The translations under genes were made by a program, and so were the position numbers. Positions 52,352 to 59,705 of a stretch of 64,000 nucleotides of DNA are shown in pieces. The DNA is from JBAZYV01 sp041658345. GTDB lineage: Bacteria; Patescibacteriota; Gracilibacteria; UBA1369; 2-02-FULL-48-14. Location of the stretch: NCBI GenBank assembly GCA_041658345.1, contig JBBAAK010000003.1, forward strand, positions 62,001 to 126,000. Direction: 5' to 3'. Position 1 is the first letter of the stretch. Every line of letters starts with the position of its first letter. The notes under the pieces are model-generated. The model was not told the DNA's origin, did no database searches, and worked only from the letters and a program-made list of their open reading frames with translations.

Positions 52352-53791
52352 TTATTCAAACTGATTTTCCCACCAGAGGTCAATTTGAGGGTATTTTTTA
52401 AGTTCTTCCAGCATTAGTTTTACAATCTCTTTTAAGCGGTCTTCCGTTGGAGCTTCAAAGCGGAGTGTTAAGTTTGGGGAAGTGTTGCTAGCCCTAACTG
52501 CGCCCCAAGAATTTTTGTCAAAATTTACGCGGACGCCATCGAGTGTTATGCAATCATATTTTTGTGTGAGATTTTTTGTAATTTCATCCACAATGCGGAA
52601 TTTTTGATCGTCCGGGCAGGGTGATTTAAGTTCCGGAGTGCAAGCGGTTACCGGTACATCATCAAAAAGATTTGAGAAGGGTTTATTTGTTTTGGCGAGA
52701 ATTTCCAAAATGCGACCTGCGCCTAAAAATGCGTCGTCAAAACCATAATAATTTTCTGCAAAAAAGAGGTGGCCACTTATTTCTCCGGCGAGTAGCGCGC
52801 CGATTTCTTTCATCTTTTGCTCGATAAAAGAGTGGCCTGTTTTTGCCATAATCGGTATGCCTCCATGCGTTTTTATATCATCGATTAGGACTTGTGAAGC
52901 TTTTGAGTCAAAAACTATTTGTTCACCCGGTTTGCGAGCCAATAATTCACGCGCGAGTTGTAACAAAATAAGGTCCGCGCTGTACATTTTGCCGTTCTCG
53001 TCCACAACGCCAACACGGTCGCCATCGCCATCGAATCCAAAGCCAATGTCGGCATGATTTTGTTTTACGGCCTCAATCAAATCTTGCATGTTTTTTAATT
53101 CTTCCGGGTTCGCTTCGTGGTTTGGAAAAGAGCCATCCGGTTCTTCAAAAAGTGGGATCACGTTGCAACCGAGTGCTTCAAAAAATGGTTTTATGTATGG
53201 GCCCGTTGCGCCGTTGCCTGAGTCCACAACAATTGTGAGTGGGCGGGAGATTTTTATGGTTTCCGTGAGTTTTTTTAGGTAGGTAGGGAAAATATCCAGA
53301 GAGGTTTTTGTACCAGCGACTTGGACTGTGCTTGCGCCTGGTGTTGTGCTTGCGGTTTCAAAATCGTTATTTTGGATGATTTTTAGAACGTCTTGGAGCT
53401 CGTCCCCACAGATTGAATGCGCATTTTTTGCCACCAATTTTACTCCGTTGTATTCTTTTGGATTGTGGCTTGCGGTAATTGATGCGCCTCCATCAAAACC
53501 AAGATTGCAGACTGCAAAATATAGCATCGGTGTGGGTACCATGCCGATCACAGTCACGCTACATCCCGTTGCTAGCAGGCCGTCTATAAATGCGTTTGCG
53601 AGCTCCGGGTTGCTTATGCGGCAATCGTAACTAACCACAAGATTTTTGCCGTAGTTGCGTTGTAAGTAGGTTCCGGAACCTTTTCCAATCAAAAAAATAG
53701 TCTCCGGAGTGAGGTCCGGGTTTTGTGTGCTTTGTGGCTTGTGTGCTATTCCGCGGATATCGTAAGCGCGGAAAATTTGTGGGTTTAGCAT
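52352..53791 (-). CDS. Phosphomannomutase/phosphoglucomutase
   Basis: A 479-residue alpha-D-phosphohexomutase. The start MLNPQIFRAYDIRG is the family N-terminus, so the longer reading frame to 53842 is rejected. The phosphoserine loop is ASITASHNPKEYNGVK (about 100), the metal loop FGFDGDGDRVGVVDENG (about 250), the sugar-binding loop AGEISGHLFFAENYYGFDDA, and the phosphate-binding RASNTSPNLTLRFEA near the end. It interconverts hexose-1- and hexose-6-phosphates for nucleotide-sugar and glycan synthesis. It is preceded by a dispersed repeat copy. Confidence 0.93.
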   Translation of the reverse strand: MLNPQIFRAYDIRGIAHKPQSTQNPDLTPETIFLIGKGSGTYLQRNYGKNLVVSYDCRISNPELANAFIDGLLATGCSVTVIGMVPTPMLYFAVCNLGFDGGASITASHNPKEYNGVKLVAKNAHSICGDELQDVLKIIQNNDFETASTTPGASTVQVAGTKTSLDIFPTYLKKLTETIKISRPLTIVVDSGNGATGPYIKPFFEALGCNVIPLFEEPDGSFPNHEANPEELKNMQDLIEAVKQNHADIGFGFDGDGDRVGVVDENGKMYSADLILLQLARELLARKPGEQIVFDSKASQVLIDDIKTHGGIPIMAKTGHSFIEQKMKEIGALLAGEISGHLFFAENYYGFDDAFLGAGRILEILAKTNKPFSNLFDDVPVTACTPELKSPCPDDQKFRIVDEITKNLTQKYDCITLDGVRVNFDKNSWGAVRASNTSPNLTLRFEAPTEDRLKEIVKLMLEELKKYPQIDLWWENQFE

Positions 53792-53849
53792 GTATAAGTG
53801 GGATTTAACAGGTTGGAATATGCGTGCTCGATGTTTTCGCATGGACCTT

Positions 53850-53920
53850 GCTCCGTTTGAAAAATGTTTTGGAATTCACTCTCGAGAGTGAACCCCTCAA
53901 TAAATTGTAATTTTGTAAAG
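53850..53920. repeat. Dispersed palindromic repeat, copy C
   Basis: The same 18-bp perfect palindrome TTCACTCTCGAGAGTGAA (53875-53892) as at 8.2 kb, with left flank GAAAAATGTTTTG and right flank AATAAATTGTAATTTTGTAAAG. The left flank is only partly conserved. It lies in the divergent gap between the phosphohexomutase and the lysozyme-like gene. Confidence 0.75.
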
Positions 53921-54023
53921 GACTTGTGCCGTGTTTATGGTGATTTTTAAGGAGCAAATCACTCAATTACGCTAATCCTAGCAGAAGATTGGCAAAAAAC
54001 TAGAAAAATAAGTCAAAAAGTGG

Positions 54024-54029
54024 TACAAT
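54024..54029 (+). promoter_or_regulatory. -10 box for the peptidoglycan-hydrolase pair
   Basis: TACAAT preceded by TGG (TGGTACAAT), close to an extended -10, 20 nt before the ATG at 54050. TTAAGG just before the ATG is a possible weak ribosome-binding site. Confidence 0.4.
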
Positions 54030-54049
54030 GAACAGATTTAATTAAGGTT

Positions 54050-55177
54050 ATGTCCATCAACGACACACCAGAACAGGCAGGTGCTACTCCAACAGAGGGT
54101 GCGCTTGCACAAAATGAATCCGCGCCGGGGGCAGGTGTTGAACCTGCAAAAGAGCAAAATAATCGAGTGAGCGATGCCGCACAAGAAAAAACTGATATTA
54201 GCGGTGGGGCCGAGGGCGCTCTTGCAGATCAAAAAGCGGATGCACAGCTAAAAGCCGTTCCAGACAGTGGGGCACCTGCTTCTACAGAAACCCCTACAGC
54301 AGAGGAAGAAGGATTTATGGACGAAATAAATAAATATTACGCTAGCATTAGAGGTGTAGGATTTTTTAGTGCGGTTTTTGGCACAGCTTGGTTCGCAATC
54401 CAAAAACTTTGGAGCAAGTTGCCCTGGGGAGATAAAGCAGAGGGGAAGAAGGAAGAAGCGGAGAAGGAAGTGGCGGAGAAGGAAGTGGCGGAGAAGGGAG
54501 TGGTGGAGAAGGGAGAGGCAAAAGAAGAAGCAAAAAAAGAACCTGTTCAATTGGCCGATTATAAAGGTAAAGAGCCGGTTTCTCCTGGAGAAAAAAAGAA
54601 AGCGAAACGAATCCTCGAGATTCTTAAAAAGCATCCTGATTGGGCTACAGCTCTCAAAAGAGCGAGTGAAAAATATGAACTTGGGCCAAGAGGGCCCTCT
54701 ATTTTAATGGCAATAATTGAGCAAGAGAATGGCAAATTTGATCCAGGTGCACCGAACGAGGAAGGCAGTGGGGCACTTGGGCTTGGACAGTTTATGTCAG
54801 AAACATGGGATGGATTTTTGGCTGATCCTCAAAATAGTGAATTTGCCGGTAAAAAACGTACAGATCCAATCGCATCAATATTTGCGACCGCCTGGCTTGC
54901 CTCAAAAAATGCAAAAGGATTAAACGTAAGTCTAAACGATAAGGATGCTCCATTTAAATTGTATGTTGGTCATCATAATGGAGAAGATGCTGCAAAAACT
55001 ATGTTTAACTACATGGAGAAGGGTGGACCTGCCGGGAAAGTAGTTGGTACATATAAGTCCGTGCGTGGCTATAACTATGTGCAGTATACAAGATGTGTCA
55101 CTGGGATTGCTTCCGCCGTGCAAAGCAACTCCGAAATTTATGCTTATGCACTTTCAAATCCACAATATTTAGGATAA
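54050..55177 (+). CDS. Lysozyme-like (SLT-type) peptidoglycan hydrolase without signal peptide
   Basis: A 375-residue protein in three parts. Residues 1-90 are disordered and acidic (Gly/Ala/Glu/Pro). Residues 95-130 (YYASIRGVGFFSAVFGTAWFAIQKLWSKLPWG) form one hydrophobic/amphipathic segment. A Lys/Glu repeat tract follows, encoded by four 15-bp tandem repeats, and then a lysozyme-like domain from about 185: ILMAIIEQENGKFDPGAP (catalytic Glu candidate), GALGLGQFMSETWDGF and IFATAWLASKNA, as in SLT transglycosylases. No export signal is seen. The M23-type hydrolase gene follows after 5 nt and has the same layout. Confidence 0.78.
   Translation: MSINDTPEQAGATPTEGALAQNESAPGAGVEPAKEQNNRVSDAAQEKTDISGGAEGALADQKADAQLKAVPDSGAPASTETPTAEEEGFMDEINKYYASIRGVGFFSAVFGTAWFAIQKLWSKLPWGDKAEGKKEEAEKEVAEKEVAEKGVVEKGEAKEEAKKEPVQLADYKGKEPVSPGEKKKAKRILEILKKHPDWATALKRASEKYELGPRGPSILMAIIEQENGKFDPGAPNEEGSGALGLGQFMSETWDGFLADPQNSEFAGKKRTDPIASIFATAWLASKNAKGLNVSLNDKDAPFKLYVGHHNGEDAAKTMFNYMEKGGPAGKVVGTYKSVRGYNYVQYTRCVTGIASAVQSNSEIYAYALSNPQYLG
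54458..54517 (+). repeat. Four tandem 15-bp repeats inside the hydrolase gene
   Basis: Units start at 54458, 54473, 54488 and 54503 with consensus GCGGAGAAGGAAGTG. The first two are identical and the last two carry a few changes. Each encodes AEKEV-type pentapeptides. Repeat number can vary without breaking the frame. Confidence 0.85.
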
Positions 55178-55182
55178 TTACT

Positions 55183-56175
55183 ATGGCTGATGCTTTACAA
55201 AATTCGCCGGTTGTGGCCCCTCCAGAAGAAGTAGAAGCAACAAGTTCCGCTCCTACAGCTTCTCCAGCGATAGTTGAGGCTACCCAGGAATTAGATACGC
55301 TACTTTCCGTTGCTACTGTTAAAGAAGGCAAAAAAGAGAAGCTTAAAGAGCTCGTTGAGGACGTTAATGCTACGGTGGGAGCAGAAGCACCAACTGAAGA
55401 GGCGCCAAAGCCAAACGCCCAAAAGCCTGCAATTGAAGACGGGGTGGATCCGGAGGGTGATAAAAACACCGATAAAGACGTAAAACCGGCCAGTGATACT
55501 GATTTGGAAGACACAGGAATGATTTCTAAAATGATTGGATGGATTGCGGCCGCGGGAGGAACGGTGTCAGACTGGTTTTCTAAAATGACCGCTACTGTGC
55601 GCAAATGGCTTGGACTTAAGAAGGAAGAATCTGGCGTGGATCCAGACGTGGACAAAGATACCGACAAGGATGCTAACCCAGAGGCAGACACCGATTTAGA
55701 TGCAGGATTAGATGCTAGTAAATATACTGGAGAACTTTTGGATCCAGGTGCACCATTTTTGACTGTTCCTGCAAATGTAGTGCATATATTCACATCCGGT
55801 TTTGGTTTGAGAAGAAATCCAAAAAACCATAAGGATCCTAAGCTCGAATGGCATGATGGAAACGACGTTGGTTTACCACTTGACACTCCTTTAATTGCTA
55901 CAAAAAAGTGTACAGTTGAGAGTGTGTCTTATAGTGGCGGTGGCGGAAATACTTTGGCACTTAAATTAGAAGATGGATCTGTTGGTATAATTCATCATTT
56001 AAAGGAATTGCCAGGCTATAAAAAGGGCACGATTATTAATCCTAGGGAAATTATTGGGCACGTTGGGCTTACGGGGAGGGTTACCGGGCCACACTTGCAT
56101 CTCACAATTAAAAAAAATGGCAAGGCAGTCGATCCTTTTCCTTATCTTGGTGAAAAACTTAGTGGTAAGGCTTAA
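55183..56175 (+). CDS. M23/LytM-type peptidase without signal peptide
   Basis: A 330-residue protein. A disordered N-terminus is followed by two copies of an acidic motif (GVDPEGDKNTDKDVKPASDT near 87 and GVDPDVDKDTDKDANPEADT near 155) flanking a hydrophobic/amphipathic segment (ISKMIGWIAAAGGTVSDWFS). The C-terminal LytM domain has GFGLRRNPKNHKDPKLEWHDGNDVG (HxxxD) and TGPHLHLTIKKNG (HxH), the zinc site of lysostaphin-type endopeptidases that cut peptidoglycan peptides. The start follows the lysozyme-like gene by 5 nt. As in that gene, no signal peptide is present. Confidence 0.85.
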   Translation: MADALQNSPVVAPPEEVEATSSAPTASPAIVEATQELDTLLSVATVKEGKKEKLKELVEDVNATVGAEAPTEEAPKPNAQKPAIEDGVDPEGDKNTDKDVKPASDTDLEDTGMISKMIGWIAAAGGTVSDWFSKMTATVRKWLGLKKEESGVDPDVDKDTDKDANPEADTDLDAGLDASKYTGELLDPGAPFLTVPANVVHIFTSGFGLRRNPKNHKDPKLEWHDGNDVGLPLDTPLIATKKCTVESVSYSGGGGNTLALKLEDGSVGIIHHLKELPGYKKGTIINPREIIGHVGLTGRVTGPHLHLTIKKNGKAVDPFPYLGEKLSGKA

Positions 56176-56978
56176 TTCAAACTAGATGCTTCGGCTTCGC
56201 AGGCTTTTTTGATGGCTTCGGGGATGCGAATAATGGTGATTATTTGCGTACTTCGTTTGGATTCTTTGTGTTGTTCGGCCAAGCGGGCGATTTTGTGCAC
56301 GAGGAGGGAGTCCATCCCTTTTGCAATCAAGTTTTCCGGATCAAGACCGTTGTCCAGTTGGTATAAAATTTCATCGATTTTACCCCATTTTGCGCCAAGA
56401 TCGTCCTCGTCCGACTGATTGGGTCTTAAATTGCGAGATGGCGCTTTTTCCACCAACTCGTTTGGCAAATTTAAAAGTCCCGCAATTTCTTGCACCTCCG
56501 TTTTATAAAGATCGCCAAGCGGGTGAACGGAACCTGTAAATTCGCCTTCTGGGAGCCCCAGGCCCAAATCCAAATCACTTTTGCATGCCGTTCCCAAAAC
56601 AAGGGCATTTTTTGCTTCCGCAAAATTGTTGATTAAATTGGCGCGAATGCGAGTTTTTAAGTTTTGGTTTGAAGTCTCCGTTTTATCCCAACTTAAAAAA
56701 TTGTAGTCCACAAGAAAATTATTGATTGGTTGGTAGTGCCATTCGGCGCCGAGGTGTATGGCAAGTGCTCTTGCGTGGGCTGTGTCGTCCTCCGGAGTTA
56801 GCCCGGTTTCCGGAAGCAAGAGGGCTACTACGTTTTTTGGGCCAAAAACCCGCACGGCAATCAACAAAACCACACTGCTGTTTAGCCCGCCGGAAAGTCC
56901 AATCACCGCACGTTGGAACTGATTGTTTTTTGCAAATCTGTGCAATTCTTGTATCAGTGTGGCGAAAGTTCCGTCCAT
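56172..56978 (-). CDS. nadE: NAD synthetase-like (NadE) PP-loop protein with altered motif
   Basis: A 268-residue N-type ATP pyrophosphatase. The PP loop reads VIGLSGGLNSSVVLL, where the usual SGGxDS has Asn instead of Asp. Further parts match NadE: LLLPETGLTPEDDTAHARALA, LKTRIRANLINNFAEAKNALVLGTACKSDLDLG, PLGDLYKTEVQEIAGLLNLP and the signature PNQSDEDDLG. The canonical GYFTKYGDG segment is replaced by GLGLPEGEFTG. NadE makes NAD from deamido-NAD and ammonia. The substitutions are unusual but the overall fold and signature are retained. It is convergent with the M23 gene (4-nt overlap) and next to smpB. Confidence 0.82.
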   Translation of the reverse strand: MDGTFATLIQELHRFAKNNQFQRAVIGLSGGLNSSVVLLIAVRVFGPKNVVALLLPETGLTPEDDTAHARALAIHLGAEWHYQPINNFLVDYNFLSWDKTETSNQNLKTRIRANLINNFAEAKNALVLGTACKSDLDLGLGLPEGEFTGSVHPLGDLYKTEVQEIAGLLNLPNELVEKAPSRNLRPNQSDEDDLGAKWGKIDEILYQLDNGLDPENLIAKGMDSLLVHKIARLAEQHKESKRSTQIITIIRIPEAIKKACEAEASSLN

Positions 56979-56983
56979 TTATT

Positions 56984-57430
56984 TTAGTAATCTTTTAAAG
57001 AAGTTTCTATGTGGCGTTTAACGTCGCGTTTTTTAATGGATTCGCGTTTGTCGTAAAGTTTTTTACCGCGAACCATAGCGATTTCCATTTTGACTCGTCC
57101 ACCTGTTAGGCCAATGGCAAGCGGGACAATAGTCATCCCTTTTGTGTTCAGCGCACTGCCGATTTTTATTAACTCGGTTTTGTTAAGGAGGAGCTTACGT
57201 CTGGTTTCCGGCTCATAGTTTTCCATTGTGGTTTTATCGTACAAAGGTATGTGTAAGTGCTCTATAAACGCTTCGCCGTTTTGAATTGTTACAAAAGTGC
57301 CGTTAAAACTGCCTCTGCCCAATTTTAGCGATTTTACTTCGTATCCGTGGAGGACCATACCCGCCTCAAAGCGCTCCAGGACTTCAAAATCGTAGAACGC
57401 ACGTTTGTTTTTTGTGAGTAATTTTTGCAT
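56984..57430 (-). CDS. smpB: SsrA-binding protein SmpB
   Basis: A 148-residue OB-fold protein: NKRAFYDFEVLERFEAGMVLHGYEVKSL at the N-terminus, NGEAFIEHLHIPLY, RRKLLLNKTELIKI, PLAIGLTGGRVKMEIAMVRGKKLYDKRESIKKRD and a basic tail. It delivers alanyl-tmRNA to stalled ribosomes. It is the protein partner of ssrA at 30.8 kb and is probably co-transcribed with nadE (5-nt gap). Confidence 0.97.
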   Translation of the reverse strand: MQKLLTKNKRAFYDFEVLERFEAGMVLHGYEVKSLKLGRGSFNGTFVTIQNGEAFIEHLHIPLYDKTTMENYEPETRRKLLLNKTELIKIGSALNTKGMTIVPLAIGLTGGRVKMEIAMVRGKKLYDKRESIKKRDVKRHIETSLKDY

Positions 57431-57566
57431 GTGCCCAGGATATGTTTAATATGAGTAGCCGTCAATTTTAGATTTTACGCAAGGGGAATGCCATTTGAAC
57501 CTGTTTACAGGTTGCACGATTATGAATAGACTGTTATTCAGTTTTTATCCTTTAACCATTAGGGTT

Positions 57567-57743
57567 ATGAAAAGCTTAATGCAAATTCTTGCCACTTTTG
57601 GAATTTTATCTCTTATGCTTGCAGGATGTAGTCTTACAGGCGAAGAAACAACTGTAGAAGACGCATCTGACGCAGTTGTAACAGATGACGTTGTAGTTCC
57701 AGCAGTTGACGACACAGCTACTACACCAGTAGTAGAGGAATAA
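57567..57743 (+). CDS. Small lipoprotein
   Basis: A 58-residue protein, MKSLMQILATFGILSLMLAGCSLTG, with a lipobox (LAGC) and a short mature part that is a Val/Asp/Thr-rich acidic tail (VEDASDAVVTDDVVVPAVDD). The tail resembles the linker of the large lipoprotein at 2.2 kb. A start 24 codons upstream is rejected because the signal peptide begins at 57567. It is followed by an intrinsic terminator. Confidence 0.7.
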   Translation: MKSLMQILATFGILSLMLAGCSLTGEETTVEDASDAVVTDDVVVPAVDDTATTPVVEE

Positions 57744-57775
57744 TTCTTCCCTCCCTATTAGTTTAGGCTAGAATC

Positions 57776-57795
57776 CCGCCGAGAGGCGGTTTTTT
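57776..57795 (+). terminator. Intrinsic terminator after the small lipoprotein
   Basis: CCGCC, tetraloop GAGA, GGCGG, then TTTTTT: a compact GC-rich stem with a U-tract. Confidence 0.8.
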
Positions 57796-58051
57796 AGTCC
57801 TTTTTTTTACTGATCACAAAAATGTAGAGGATCTCCAAGATACCAAGTGTGTTTAACAAGAGTAGGGCGACGAACCAACCTTTTTGGTTTAAACGCGCGG
57901 AGCGCCAAAGTGCCCAGCCTTTCCATATAAAAGACCAAGTTATTAACGCAAAAAAGCCGAATATTATCCAGGATGCGAATCCCATTTGTTCGGGGGAGAT
58001 ATCAAAACTTGAAAGATCCATGCCTGAGAAGTCTGTTGGGAGTTGTTCCAT
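57794..58051 (-). CDS. DUF5652-like small membrane protein
   Basis: An 85-residue protein with two transmembrane helices. ITWSFIWKGWALWRSARLNQKGWFVALLLLNTLGILEILYIF matches the DUF5652 pattern (KGxALWRAAR, WFVALLVxNTLGILEILYIF), a family found chiefly in Patescibacteria. Its function is unknown. It is convergent with the small lipoprotein gene and lies just downstream of tRNA-Ser. Confidence 0.8.
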   Translation of the reverse strand: MEQLPTDFSGMDLSSFDISPEQMGFASWIIFGFFALITWSFIWKGWALWRSARLNQKGWFVALLLLNTLGILEILYIFVISKKKD

Positions 58052-58071
58052 ATAAAGAGGTTAAAAATAAC

Positions 58072-58161
58072 TGGCGGAAGGGGAGGGATTTGAACCCTCG
58101 AGACCCTTACGAGTCTACCCGCTTTCCAAGCGAGCGCACTCGGCCACTATGCGACCCTTCC
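58072..58161 (-). tRNA. tRNA-Ser (GGA)
   Basis: A 90-nt cloverleaf on the minus strand: acceptor GGAAGGG/CCCTTCC, anticodon stem CTCGC/GCGGG with loop TTGGAAA (anticodon GGA), the long variable arm of class II tRNAs (TAGACTCGTAAGGGTCT), T arm GAGGG TTCAAAT CCCTC, discriminator G and encoded CCA. Confidence 0.95.
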
Positions 58162-58260
58162 GTGCAAACTATTCTATCCTGATTTTGGGCCCAAAAAAAG
58201 CCCCGTTTTGCAAATGGAGCTCTTTTTGGTTGCTTATTCTGAATGCGAAGAAATGATATT

Positions 58261-58512
58261 TTATTTTTGTGATTTCTTCAAGGTCTTTTTTGTGATGCTC
58301 TTAATCTGTTTGGCGAACTTTTTTGGATTTTTATTGAATGTGCGGAGCGCTCTTGCTGTGATTTTTACTTTAATTTTAATGCCCGTCTTTATGTCCGTTA
58401 GAGTTTTTTTGATCAAATTTGGGAGAAAACGACGTTTAGTCTTGCGATTTGAGTGAGACACATTGTGTCCACTTTTAGGTTTTGCTCCTGTAAATTGACA
58501 AACTTTAGACAT
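58261..58512 (-). CDS. rpmB: 50S ribosomal protein L28
   Basis: An 83-residue basic protein. MSKVCQFTGAKPKSGHNVSHSNRKTKRRFLPNL is the diagnostic start of bL28, followed by KVKITARALRTFNK and a Lys-rich tail. The opposite strand carries an 82-residue hydrophobic frame that is only its shadow. It is a late-assembling protein of the large subunit. It is a single-gene unit, divergent from the protease gene. Confidence 0.95.
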   Translation of the reverse strand: MSKVCQFTGAKPKSGHNVSHSNRKTKRRFLPNLIKKTLTDIKTGIKIKVKITARALRTFNKNPKKFAKQIKSITKKTLKKSQK

Positions 58513-58556
58513 AATTTAGGTCAAGTGCTCGCGTATCTTAAGTTACAAAGAAGAAT

Positions 58557-58584
58557 TTGGCAAGTAAATTTTTCCTGTTACACT
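58557..58584 (+). promoter_or_regulatory. Promoter giving a leaderless site-2 protease message
   Basis: TTGGCA (58557-58562), a 16-nt spacer and TACACT (58579-58584). The ATG at 58591 begins six nucleotides after the -10, at the expected transcription start. Confidence 0.5.
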
Positions 58585-58590
58585 GGCGAT

Positions 58591-59208
58591 ATGTTTTTAT
58601 CGATTTATTATTTTTTGGCGCTTATCTTAATTTTAACCTTGCATGAGGCGAGCCATGCTTTTGTGGCTTTTCGCCTTGGCGATCCAACTGCGGAGCGTGC
58701 TGGCAGGTTATCGCTCAACCCTATTCGGCACTTGGACTTGCTTGGGACTTTGATGTTGTTTTTTGCAGGATTTGGTTGGGGCAAGCCGGTGCCAATCAAT
58801 CCGAGGAATTTTGCGCACCCTGTGCGTGATAGCGCTTTAACAGCTTTGGCGGGACCTATGGCCAATTTGCTAATTGCGTTTTTGGCCGGGATTTTTTACA
58901 ATTATTTACCAAGTGGCAGTTTTGCGTGGATGTTTTTTGGTGCGATTTTGGATTTAAGTTTAGTTTTGTGCATTTTTAATATGTTGCCGTTTCCACCGCT
59001 GGACGGTTCCAAGGTTTTTGTTTTGCTTGTGCCCGATAGGTACAAGAATGGGTATTTGGACTTTTTGGAAAAATCTATGCCATACTTTATTGCGTTTATG
59101 GTCATAGACGTCTATTTCTTGAGTAAAGTCCTTGGGTTTTCCATTATATGGGGGCTTGTGTCCACGGCTACTTTTTGGTTAAAGACAGCTATTTTGCTTA
59201 TTGTCTAG
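58591..59208 (+). CDS. Site-2 protease family (M50) membrane metalloprotease
   Basis: A 205-residue integral membrane protein. The zinc-binding HExxH is HEASHAF near residue 24 within the first helix, followed by RLGDPTAERAGRLSLNPIRHLD, GWGKPVPINPRNF, ALAGPMANLLIAFLAG and the third ligand in NMLPFPPLDGSKV. This is the minimal short rhomboid-like S2P type. It cleaves membrane proteins within the lipid bilayer. The start at 58591 matches the family; the 46-codon extension upstream is rejected. Confidence 0.92.
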   Translation: MFLSIYYFLALILILTLHEASHAFVAFRLGDPTAERAGRLSLNPIRHLDLLGTLMLFFAGFGWGKPVPINPRNFAHPVRDSALTALAGPMANLLIAFLAGIFYNYLPSGSFAWMFFGAILDLSLVLCIFNMLPFPPLDGSKVFVLLVPDRYKNGYLDFLEKSMPYFIAFMVIDVYFLSKVLGFSIIWGLVSTATFWLKTAILLIV

Positions 59209-59448
59209 GTAGACATGTCTATTTGTCGAATATCAGGTTGACTAATTGAGCGAATGTCATTATTGTATCTGTCAGACAAGGTCGATCATGTACGTGAGTC
59301 CCATCAAGACGGATTTTGGACGCCGCAAGGTGTTCACTGGGTATCCCCCAGCAACAAATAACGTCCGGGCATACGGCATAGTCGTCCTTTTCGTTTACGG
59401 CAATTTGCTCTGGCTATGCGCGCGTAGATTTGTTTATATAGCTTTTGT
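59209..59448. other. Gap upstream of the tRNA-Thr pair, no gene seen
   Basis: Starts with a 12-bp palindrome TAGACATGTCTA (59210-59221) just after the protease gene. A CTGGG/CCCAG hairpin occurs near 59338. No protein-like frame was found: the longest frame (59246-59458) runs into the tRNA and looks non-coding. The composition is more GC-rich than other gaps. Confidence 0.4.
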
Positions 59449-59491
59449 GCCGCGATAGCTCAGTTGGTAGAGCGCATCCATGGTAAGGATG
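59449..59491 (+). pseudogene. Truncated tRNA-Thr (GGT), 5' half only
   Basis: GCCGCGATAGCTCAGTTGGT begins a tRNA with a complete D arm and anticodon arm (CATCC ATGGTAA GGATG, anticodon GGT). After that the sequence diverges and no T arm or 3' acceptor strand is found in the next 110 nt. It closely resembles the intact tRNA-Thr at 59605. It is probably a remnant of an earlier insertion or a partial duplication. Words AATTCGGGAAC and TATAGTCC in the following 110 nt faintly recall group I intron core words, but the stretch is too short for an intron. Confidence 0.7.
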
Positions 59492-59604
59492 TACTCCTCT
59501 GCTTAAAAGCTGCGGAAGCGCGTAAGGATCAGGATAATTTACAATTCGGGAACTGTCCAGTGTATAGTCCCTGAGGTATAGGGTTCTGGAGTCGGCACAT
59601 AGAT

Positions 59605-59680
59605 GCCGCGGTAGCTCAGTCGGTAGAGCGCCGCCATGGTAAGGCGGAGGTCTCGGGTTCGATTCCCGATCGTGGCTCCA
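59605..59680 (+). tRNA. tRNA-Thr (GGT), probable attachment site of the adjacent element
   Basis: A full 76-nt cloverleaf: acceptor GCCGCGG/TCGTGGC (two G-T pairs), D arm GCTC/GAGC, anticodon stem CCGCC/GGCGG around ATGGTAA, T arm TCGGG TTCGATT CCCGA, discriminator T and encoded CCA, followed by a T-run. The integrase gene begins 55 nt downstream, the classic layout of an element inserted at a tRNA 3' end. Confidence 0.95.
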
Positions 59681-59705
59681 TTTTTGAATTCTGTCAAACA
59701 GTGCG

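Noticed and set aside
58208..58456. Hydrophobic 82-residue frame on the plus strand
   Set aside because: It is the antisense shadow of rpmB, whose bL28 signature (CQFTGAKPKSGHNVSHSN) is unmistakable on the other strand.
59246..59458. 70-residue frame before the truncated tRNA
   Set aside because: No protein-like composition, and it runs into the tRNA sequence.
59492..59604. Group I intron between the two tRNA-Thr segments
   Set aside because: About 110 nt is too short for the catalytic core, and only two short, loosely similar words were found.
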